Part shown: positions 17,524 to 22,866 of the stretch, one piece after another
How positions within the stretch are numbered: the stretch's first letter is position 1
Layout of the letters: every line of letters begins with the position of its first letter
From: Legionellales bacterium
GTDB taxonomy: Bacteria > Pseudomonadota > Gammaproteobacteria > WLWR01
DNA: 22,866 nucleotides
Reading direction: 5' to 3'
Assembly (NCBI GenBank): GCA_012103495.1
Contig: WLWR01000004.1
Location: forward strand, 1 to 22,866
Translations under genes and position numbers: made by a program
The notes under the pieces: model-generated
The model's input: only the letters and a program-made list of their open reading frames with translations
Told to the model about the DNA's origin: nothing
The model's database searches: none

Positions 17524-17614
17524 TGGCGGAGAGGCAGGGATTCGAACCCTGGGAGGGGGGATACCCCTCAACGGTTTTCAAGACCGCCGCATTCGACCGC
17601 TCTGCCACCTCTCC
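17524..17614 (-). tRNA. tRNA-Ser (anticodon UGA)
   Basis: The reverse complement gives a 91-base class II tRNA: acceptor stem GGAGAGG paired with CCTCTCC, discriminator G and an encoded CCA (17524-17526). The anticodon loop CTTGAAA has anticodon TGA (17578-17580), the T-loop is GGTTCGAATCC, and the long variable arm built on GGGG/CCCC is typical of serine tRNAs. It resembles bacterial tRNA-Ser(UGA), which reads UCN codons. It stands alone between repeats C and D. Confidence 0.96.
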
Positions 17615-17683
17615 AACAAGGGGGCAAAGAGTAGCGCAATTATTTTTTTTTTACAATTGAAAATTCAAGTTCTTACCCTCCAT

Positions 17684-17750
17684 TATCCATTTCAAAAAAA
17701 GATGTCACTCCGTAGGTAATTAAAATTCGCATCTTGGTGTGAAATGGGTA
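17684..17750. repeat. Dispersed repeat copy D, nested inverted repeat
   Basis: Outer arms TATCCATTTCA (17684-17694) and TGAAATGGGTA (17740-17750) pair at 10 of 11 positions. Inner arms AAGATG (17699-17704) and CATCTT (17730-17735) pair fully. Between them, on the minus strand, is the same 11-bp core GCGAATTTTAA (17720-17730). The outer arm resembles that of copy B (ATGGGTATA). It lies in the upstream region of the BI-1 gene, so it may overlap that promoter. Confidence 0.6.
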
Positions 17751-17802
17751 TATATGCTAAACTTATCGATTAATTTAACCATTACATTGGAGAAACAGTC
17801 TC

Positions 17803-18468
17803 ATGAATCAGCTTAATGTCCAACGCGGTGCGGCAAGCGTTATTGAAATCAACAAAGTGCTGCGTAATACTTATTTATTGTTGGGCATGACCTTATTGTT
17901 CAGCGCTTTGACCGCCGGTCTTGCTATTTTCACCCAGGCAACGCCATTAAATCCTATCTTGGCCATTGTCGGCATGTACGGTTTATTATTTTTAACACAA
18001 GCGATGCGCAACAGTGCTTTGGGATTGGTTTGCACCTTCGCTTTTACTGGATTCATGGGCTACATTATGGGTCCTTTATTGTCTTATTATCTTACCGCCT
18101 TTAGTAATGGCAGTGAATTAATCATGACCGCTTTGGGTGCTACTGGCATTATTTTCTTTGCTTTGTCTGGTTATGTCATGACCTCCCGCAAAGACTTCAG
18201 TTATTTATCTGGTTTCTTATTCGTTGGTATTATCGTTGCATTTTTAGCAATGATTGCTAGTTTTTTCTTAGCCATTCCAGGCTTGCAATTGGCAGTGTCT
18301 GCCGCATTTGCTTTGATTTCTTCTGGCCTTATTTTATTTCAAACCAGTGCCATCATTCACGGTGGTGAACGCAACTACATTATGGCAACCATCACCTTGT
18401 ATGTATCTATTTACAATTTATTCCTCAGCTTGTTAAACCTATTTGCCGCATTCAGCGGTCGTGACTAA
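17803..18468 (+). CDS. Bax inhibitor-1/YccA family membrane protein
   Basis: This 221-residue protein has about seven hydrophobic spans and matches the bacterial BI-1/YccA (UPF0005, TMBIM-like) family in length and layout: a short polar N-terminus with VLRNTYLLLGMTLL, glycine-rich helices, a FMGYIMGPLLS-like segment, and the final TLYVSIYNLFLSLLNLFAA helix with an acidic residue at the end. In Escherichia coli, YccA binds and limits the FtsH membrane protease; other members act as pH-sensitive calcium leak channels. Which role applies here is not known. The ribosome site GGAGAAA lies about ten bases before the ATG. It is a single-gene unit closed by a strong terminator at 18511. Confidence 0.93.
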   Translation: MNQLNVQRGAASVIEINKVLRNTYLLLGMTLLFSALTAGLAIFTQATPLNPILAIVGMYGLLFLTQAMRNSALGLVCTFAFTGFMGYIMGPLLSYYLTAFSNGSELIMTALGATGIIFFALSGYVMTSRKDFSYLSGFLFVGIIVAFLAMIASFFLAIPGLQLAVSAAFALISSGLILFQTSAIIHGGERNYIMATITLYVSIYNLFLSLLNLFAAFSGRD

Positions 18469-18510
18469 CTGGATACGATCTTCACAATTTAATCAACAGA
18501 ATTTAAATTC

Positions 18511-18545
18511 ATCAAGGCGGCGCCAACCGCCTTGATCTCTTTTTG
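18511..18545 (+). terminator. Intrinsic terminator after the BI-1 gene
   Basis: A perfect 10-bp stem (ATCAAGGCGG at 18511-18520 with CCGCCTTGAT at 18527-18536) has a six-base loop and is followed by CTCTTTTTG. It begins about 40 bases after the stop codon. Confidence 0.9.
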
Positions 18546-18724
18546 TTTCCCAACCGCTGATTTAACCTTCCTCAATTTTGCATCTTCAAAGACGATGGAT
18601 ATAAAACCGAAGGGATCCATACAAATTACAATCACACTAACAGTTTCCGTCTTTTTTACGGATGCAATTAATTAGAAAACTTTGTACAGTGGTTGGATTA
18701 AAATGTTGCTGTTGATGAATCCGA

Positions 18725-19690
18725 ATGATTGAAGATACTCAGCCTTGCCAAACGAGCCCACATCAAGTATCCGATAAGTTTTTTAAAAACATGCTGCAAC
18801 ACCCACAAGCTGCAAAAGATTTTTTACAGCACCATTTGCCATCCACTTTACAACAGCATGTTAATTTAGAAGAATTAACCCTGATGCAGAATACTTTTGT
18901 TGATCGTCATTATCGTAAAAAAGAAGTTGATGTTTTATATCAAACCGCTTGGCAAGAACATTCATTGTACTTATATCTACTGTGTGAACATCAGACCCAG
19001 CCAGATCGATGGTTACCCTTACGCTTGCTTAATTATTTAGTGAGAATTTGGGAGTTTCATCATCGTCAACATCCAGATAGTAAGAAATTACCCTTAATTT
19101 ACCCACTGATATTTTATCCAGCTAAAAATCGCTGGAAATATTCATTGGATCTTCAATCGTTAATTGATGCACCAACAGAATTGATTGACCGTTATTTTTT
19201 AAAACCTGCGCAATTGATTCATCCACAACCTGTCAATGAATTTGAATTGGCCAACCACCCATGGTCAAGTACCTTTGGTTCAGCCATGCATCATGTGACC
19301 GCACGCTGTACCTTGCCAGAGTTGGAACGAATTTTTCCTACTTTAAATCAGTTAGCACAGCGTGGAAAAATAGCTTATGTCATTGAAGTGCTCGACTTTA
19401 TCATTGTCAAAGGTGACGGAGATCCCCTAGAATATCAAAAGTTAATTGAAAAACATTTTGACACACCATTGGAGGAACAATTGATGACACTGGCTCAGCG
19501 ATTTGAACAACGAGGAATCCAAGAAGGAAGACAAGAAGGAAGACAAGAAGGAATTCAAACTCAAGCAACTCAAACGGCCGAACGAATGTTAACCATGGGG
19601 CTCCCTGTTGAAATCATTGCTAAAGCCACTGGCTTACCCTTAGAGGAAATATTATCCATTCAAATAACAGGTAGCCGTCAAGACGGCTAA
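18725..19690 (+). CDS. Rpn family recombination-promoting nuclease / putative transposase
   Basis: The 321-residue protein belongs to the Rpn group (PF04754-like, PD-(D/E)XK nuclease fold). Characteristic parts are DKFFKNMLQHPQAAKDFLQHHLP near the start (17-39), the nuclease core with Asp69 (EVDVLY) and Glu88-His-Gln90 (LLCEHQ), the RLLNYLVRIW helix, LIFYPAKNRW and the C-terminal tail of EGRQ repeats followed by AERMLTMGLPVEIIAKATGLPLEEI. Escherichia coli Rpn proteins are DNA endonucleases that raise RecA-independent recombination. Members are often multicopy in intracellular bacteria. No strong ribosome site is visible; the ATG at 18725 fits the family start. The gene is intact. Similar ~18-bp stretches flank it (18677-18696 and 19713-19731). 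Confidence 0.92.
   Translation: MIEDTQPCQTSPHQVSDKFFKNMLQHPQAAKDFLQHHLPSTLQQHVNLEELTLMQNTFVDRHYRKKEVDVLYQTAWQEHSLYLYLLCEHQTQPDRWLPLRLLNYLVRIWEFHHRQHPDSKKLPLIYPLIFYPAKNRWKYSLDLQSLIDAPTELIDRYFLKPAQLIHPQPVNEFELANHPWSSTFGSAMHHVTARCTLPELERIFPTLNQLAQRGKIAYVIEVLDFIIVKGDGDPLEYQKLIEKHFDTPLEEQLMTLAQRFEQRGIQEGRQEGRQEGIQTQATQTAERMLTMGLPVEIIAKATGLPLEEILSIQITGSRQDG
19522..19553 (+). repeat. 12-bp tandem repeat in the rpn gene
   Basis: The unit AGAAGGAAGACA is repeated just over two and a half times and encodes repeated Glu-Gly-Arg-Gln. Such short in-frame repeats before the C-terminal helix are usual in Rpn proteins and can gain or lose units by slippage. Confidence 0.8.
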
Positions 19691-19735
19691 TAAATACCCA
19701 TCTTGACGTTACAAACTTTGTTCACGGTTGGTCAA

Positions 19736-20476
19736 CTAGGCACCCCTAGCTTGGCACAGCAAATTCTTCATATCCGTCACAGCACGCCCTAAACCGGTAA
19801 ACAACGCTCTGGCAATCAATGCGTGACCAATATTCAATTCATGAATCACAGGGATTGTGGCAATGGCAGTCACATTATGAAAATGCAACCCATGTCCGGC
19901 ATTCACAATAAAACCTTGTTCATGCGCATAATGAGCAGCGTGAACAATGCGCTGCAATTCTTGAGTCTGCTGGGCGGGTGTGGCAGCATCGGCATACGCG
20001 CCGGTATGCAATTCAACAACGGGGGCTCCTGTTTTTTTAGCAGCGTCAATTTGCTCAACATCTGGGTCAATAAACAATGATACTTGGCTGCCAATTGCCG
20101 TCAACCGATAGCACATTTGCGTAATATCGGCTAAATGACCCTTCACATTCAAGCCACCTTCAGTGGTCAATTCAGCACGATGCTCTGGCACCAAACAACA
20201 GTGCACTGGTTTTATGCGCTGAGCAATCATCAACATATCATCGGTTACAGCCATTTCTAAATTCATGCGAGTTTGCAAAATATCATTGAGCAATGTCACA
20301 TCACGTTCTTGAATATGACGTCGGTCTTCGCGCAAATGCACGGTGATACCATCCGCTCCAGCTTGTTCAGCATCAATAGCCGCTTGAATCGGATCCGGGT
20401 AGCGCGTTCCTCTGGCCTGACGAATGGTTGCAATGTGATCAATATTGACCCCTAGTAATACTGCTGCCGTTGACAT
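19736..20476 (-). CDS. pdxJ: Pyridoxine 5'-phosphate synthase PdxJ
   Basis: PdxJ joins 1-deoxy-D-xylulose 5-phosphate with the PdxA product to make pyridoxine 5'-phosphate, the last ring-closing step of the DXP-dependent vitamin B6 route. The protein is a single TIM barrel and closely follows the Escherichia coli sequence: LLGVNIDHIATIRQARGTRYPDP at the start, ITVHLREDRRHI (about 44-55), MNLEMAV, CCLVPEHR, ELTTEGGLNV, VELHTGAYA, NAGHGLHFHNV and the phosphate-binding IGHALIARALF near the end. Three start codons lie in a row: TTG 20482, ATG 20479 and ATG 20476. GAGGAG at 20484-20489 has the best spacing (seven bases) to ATG 20476, giving 246 residues. It is the last gene of the rnc-era-recO-pdxJ operon, 21 bases after recO. 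Confidence 0.96.
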   Translation of the reverse strand: MSTAAVLLGVNIDHIATIRQARGTRYPDPIQAAIDAEQAGADGITVHLREDRRHIQERDVTLLNDILQTRMNLEMAVTDDMLMIAQRIKPVHCCLVPEHRAELTTEGGLNVKGHLADITQMCYRLTAIGSQVSLFIDPDVEQIDAAKKTGAPVVELHTGAYADAATPAQQTQELQRIVHAAHYAHEQGFIVNAGHGLHFHNVTAIATIPVIHELNIGHALIARALFTGLGRAVTDMKNLLCQARGA

Positions 20477-20497
20477 CATCAAACTCCTCGTGATCTT

Positions 20498-21178
20498 TTA
20501 TTCACTACCAACAAACAATTGTCGGCTCATTAATGGTTTATCACCGATAATAGAAATTAATGCTAAGCGCATCAATCGTTTAGCCACCGGCAATACCAAT
20601 GACCCATGGCCTTGAGCGAACGTTAATAAATCCGCGCCTTTAAATCGATTACTCTCATCACCTACCGCCCTGACAAATCCTTCATCCACTTGGAACACAT
20701 ATTCCCATTGTGGCTGCAGTGGTTGTCTCGTCTGTGCTTCAACAAAATCGACCCCATAACCTAAGATTTGCAGCAATTGCCATTCAAATTGTCGTAAACA
20801 CAACTCCAACGGTGCTAAAGTTGCTAACTGTTGCAACGTATATTCATACAAAACAAAAACATCTGGATGAGCTTCTTGTTTGGGCAACGCTCGCAAGAGT
20901 AATTCATTCAAATAAAATCCACAATAATATCGGCTGACAGGTAAGTTAAACCATTCCGTGCGAGGCTCTACATCGGTCAACGTGAATAAATCACCTTGTC
21001 CGACCGTATCAATTTGCACAGCGGTAAACGGACGTAACCAATGGCGCCAGGGTTTGCGCTTTACCCCTTTGGCCACTACTCGTAAGCACCCACGTGTATG
21101 ACAAAATACATCCACCAATGCGCTGGTGTTACGATAGTCCCGCTGATGCAAAACCCAAGCTGGAGTGAGAGAGCTCAT
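20498..21178 (-). CDS. recO: DNA repair protein RecO
   Basis: RecO anneals DNA strands and, with RecR, loads RecA onto SSB-coated gaps. The 226-residue protein has an N-terminal OB fold (PAWVLHQRDYRNTSALVDVFCHTRG, then VAKGVKR and the RHWLRPF segment) and a helical C-terminal domain (YYCGFYLNELLLRAL, then LRQFEWQLLQILGYG, which is typical of RecO). The frame runs upstream to 21247, but the start ATG 21178 is chosen because it overlaps the era stop as ATGA, matches the family N-terminus and removes an unlikely extension. No zinc-binding cysteine set is seen, as in Escherichia coli. Confidence 0.93.
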   Translation of the reverse strand: MSSLTPAWVLHQRDYRNTSALVDVFCHTRGCLRVVAKGVKRKPWRHWLRPFTAVQIDTVGQGDLFTLTDVEPRTEWFNLPVSRYYCGFYLNELLLRALPKQEAHPDVFVLYEYTLQQLATLAPLELCLRQFEWQLLQILGYGVDFVEAQTRQPLQPQWEYVFQVDEGFVRAVGDESNRFKGADLLTFAQGHGSLVLPVAKRLMRLALISIIGDKPLMSRQLFVGSE

Positions 21179-22083
21179 TGATTGGTATATCCTAATTCCG
21201 TCAACAATGTCGCATTGTCCGACCACCCAGATTTTACCTTCACCCACAATTGCAAATACACTTTGCTCGCTAATAATGTTTCCAATTGTTCACGCGCGCG
21301 TTGCCCTACTTGTTTTAACTTTTGTCCTTTATGGCCAATGATCATTTGTTTATGATTGGGTTTATCCACCAAAATCAATCCGGAAATTTTGGTTAATTGT
21401 GCTTGTTGTTCAAACTGTTCAATCACGACAGTCACTGAATAAGGTAACTCATCCCCTAACAATCGAAATAATTGTTCACGAATAATTTCACTGATTAAAA
21501 ATGTCTGACTGCGGTCTGTTATTTGATCTGCTGCATACAAGAAAGGTCCCGAGGGTAACTCAGGGATGATGGTTTGGCGTAAAACATCCAATTGGATATT
21601 ACCCTGAGCTGAAATTGGAATGATGCTGCTAAAGGCATATTGTCGACTGATTTGATCGATAAATGGCAACAAGGTTGCTTTATCTTTCACTTGATCAATT
21701 TTATTCACCGCTAAAATAACTGGGCAGGTCACATGGGTTAATTGTCGAATGACCCACTCATCTTCTGCCTGCCATTTCAACGCTTCAATCACCACCACAA
21801 TCACATCCACAGCTCTTAATACTTGAATGGCTGTGCGATTCATATAGCGGTTCAACGCACGCTTACCAACTTGATGTAAGCCAGGTGTATCGATGTAAAT
21901 AAGTTGATGATGCGCTTGCGTGTCGATGCCAATGATTTGATGGCGTGTGGTTTGTGCTTTGCGTGAAGTAATGCTGATTTTTTGCCGAATTAATTGATTG
22001 AGCAAGGTAGATTTACCAACATTGGGACGACCAATAATGGCGATGAATCCACACACGGTTGATACAGACGAAGCTTCATTCAT
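21175..22083 (-). CDS. era: GTPase Era
   Basis: Era is an essential GTPase that binds the 3' end of 16S rRNA and helps mature the small ribosomal subunit. The 302 residues show G1 GRPNVGKST (18-26), a G2 TTR (45-47), G3 DTPG (65-68), G4 NKID (127-130), G5 SAQ (158-160) and a C-terminal KH domain (about 205-290) with IIGHKGQKLKQVG. The start overlaps the end of rnc by eight bases (ATGAATGA) and the stop overlaps the recO start, so translation of the three genes is probably coupled. Confidence 0.97.
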   Translation of the reverse strand: MNEASSVSTVCGFIAIIGRPNVGKSTLLNQLIRQKISITSRKAQTTRHQIIGIDTQAHHQLIYIDTPGLHQVGKRALNRYMNRTAIQVLRAVDVIVVVIEALKWQAEDEWVIRQLTHVTCPVILAVNKIDQVKDKATLLPFIDQISRQYAFSSIIPISAQGNIQLDVLRQTIIPELPSGPFLYAADQITDRSQTFLISEIIREQLFRLLGDELPYSVTVVIEQFEQQAQLTKISGLILVDKPNHKQMIIGHKGQKLKQVGQRAREQLETLLASKVYLQLWVKVKSGWSDNATLLTELGYTNQ

Positions 22084-22756
22084 AATGACATTTTAACTCG
22101 GTTAATAATTGACTGGCGGCGGCTTGCTCAGCTTTACGACGACTGGCCCCCACGCCTTGAACAGTGTGCTCCCATTGCACCACTTGACACGTGACAGTGA
22201 ACACTCGTTCATGTGCTTGTCCGGTCACTTCCAATACCGTGTAAACTGGCAGTGACCACTGTTTGGCTTGCAACCATTCTTGCAATTGCGATTTTGCATC
22301 TTTCAATCCCACCGGATCAAGTGACAGCGCTTGAAAATAAGTGGCAAATAAATGCTGCACCACCTGTTGGCATGCAGCAAGTCCACTATCCAAATAAATC
22401 GCCGCCAAAATCGCTTCTACCGCATCGGCTAACGTTGAACTGCGTTGATGACCGCCTGTTTTATATTCACCAGGCCCCATGACCAAATGCTCACTCAATT
22501 GCAAAGAGCGACCAATGTTCGCCAAGGTATGTCCTTTGACCAGTGAGGAGCGCAATTGACTTAACTGCCCTTCACTGGCCTCTGGAAATTGTCGATATAA
22601 TGAATCAGCCATGATTAAACTTAACAGCGCATCACCTAAAAATTCCAAGCGCTCATTGTTTTTCCCCTGAACACTGCGATGGGTCAACGCCATCGTGAGT
22701 AGTCTTGGATCTTCAAATGAATAAGTCAGTTTACGCTGTAATAAAGTTAATTGCAT
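22076..22756 (-). CDS. rnc: Ribonuclease III
   Basis: RNase III cuts double-stranded RNA, processing rRNA precursors and some messages. The 226-residue protein has the signature ERLEFLGDA (35-43) with catalytic Glu38 and Asp42, the second acidic pair Asp111 and Glu114 (LADAVEAILAAIYLD), and a C-terminal double-stranded RNA binding domain (~153-223, ending SRRKAEQAAASQLL). ATG 22756 lies two bases after the lepB stop. An in-frame GTG at 22762 would overlap that stop (GTGA) and add two residues; both are plausible. Era follows with an eight-base overlap. Confidence 0.95.
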   Translation of the reverse strand: MQLTLLQRKLTYSFEDPRLLTMALTHRSVQGKNNERLEFLGDALLSLIMADSLYRQFPEASEGQLSQLRSSLVKGHTLANIGRSLQLSEHLVMGPGEYKTGGHQRSSTLADAVEAILAAIYLDSGLAACQQVVQHLFATYFQALSLDPVGLKDAKSQLQEWLQAKQWSLPVYTVLEVTGQAHERVFTVTCQVVQWEHTVQGVGASRRKAEQAAASQLLTELKCHYE

Positions 22757-22758
22757 GC

Positions 22759-22866
22759 TCACTTAATTTTTTGCCCAGTTCGTTGCCAGCGAACCTGTTT
22801 GTTACGCTGATTCCAACTCAACACAATCACCATCGCCTTGCCAACGATCAAATCATCACTGACAAA
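22759..22866 (-). CDS. lepB: Signal peptidase I, C-terminal end only
   Basis: The last 35 codons of a minus-strand gene enter from the right edge and stop at TGA (22761-22759). The peptide (FVSDDLIVGKAMVIVLSWNQ...) fits the conserved end of LepB, where a Val/Pro-Asp/Glu turn, the VGKA strand and a short Trp-containing strand close the catalytic domain. lepB directly upstream of rnc-era is the standard gammaproteobacterial order. The catalytic Ser and Lys lie outside the window. LepB cleaves signal peptides of exported proteins at the inner membrane. Confidence 0.8.
   Translation of the reverse strand, partial: FVSDDLIVGKAMVIVLSWNQRNKQVRWQRTGQKIK

Noticed and set aside
19673..19688. AGCCGTC/GACGGCT hairpin at the end of the Rpn gene as a terminator
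   Set aside because: It lies within the last codons, has a two-base loop and no T-run follows on either strand.
21179..21247. N-terminal extension of RecO
   Set aside because: The extended residues do not resemble the RecO start, and ATG 21178 forms the typical ATGA overlap with era.

Overview
The window is bacterial and most likely gammaproteobacterial. It carries smc-zipA (ZipA is a gammaproteobacterial division protein), a uvrY/gacA/letA-type regulator followed by uvrC, and a lepB-rnc-era-recO-pdxJ cluster. The DNA is AT-rich, and many proteins are strikingly rich in glutamine and histidine. An Rpn-type nuclease, several unrecognised membrane proteins and a very large helicase-like protein suggest a host-associated lineage, perhaps in the Legionellales (Legionella/Coxiella/Berkiella/Rickettsiella-like). 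That placement is an inference from style and gene content; nothing in the window proves it.

Layout. (1) 1-6900 is an accessory region. It holds one uninterrupted minus-strand ORF of at least 1511 codons with SF2 helicase motifs, cut by the window edge. A divergent 393-aa membrane protein follows, and then a convergent ~291-aa protein with a possible Cys-protease-like NC motif and a duplicated membrane segment. (2) 6900-14100 is a core cluster on the minus strand, smc-zipA ... ligA, interrupted by a plus-strand DUF4254 gene whose stop codon interlocks with that of zipA. (3) 14100-17650 holds a small glycine-zipper lipoprotein, an operon of a LuxR-type response regulator plus uvrC, a repeat-rich intergenic region and tRNA-Ser(UGA). 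(4) 17650-19700 holds a Bax-inhibitor-1/YccA membrane protein with a clear terminator, then an Rpn-family nuclease. (5) 19736-22866 is the tightly packed minus-strand operon lepB(end)-rnc-era-recO-pdxJ, whose genes mostly overlap by a few bases.

Most of the genes serve genome maintenance or basic cell biology: chromosome condensation (Smc), division (ZipA), repair (LigA, UvrC, RecO), RNA processing and ribosome assembly (Rnc, Era), vitamin B6 synthesis (PdxJ) and protein export (LepB). The unusual items are the giant helicase-like protein with a ~530-residue stretch between helicase motifs III and VI, the possible NC-motif membrane protein, the response regulator that has lost its phosphorylation site, and an intergenic repeat family sharing an 11-bp core at four sites. 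I see no CRISPR array, rRNA, complete insertion sequence or prophage.
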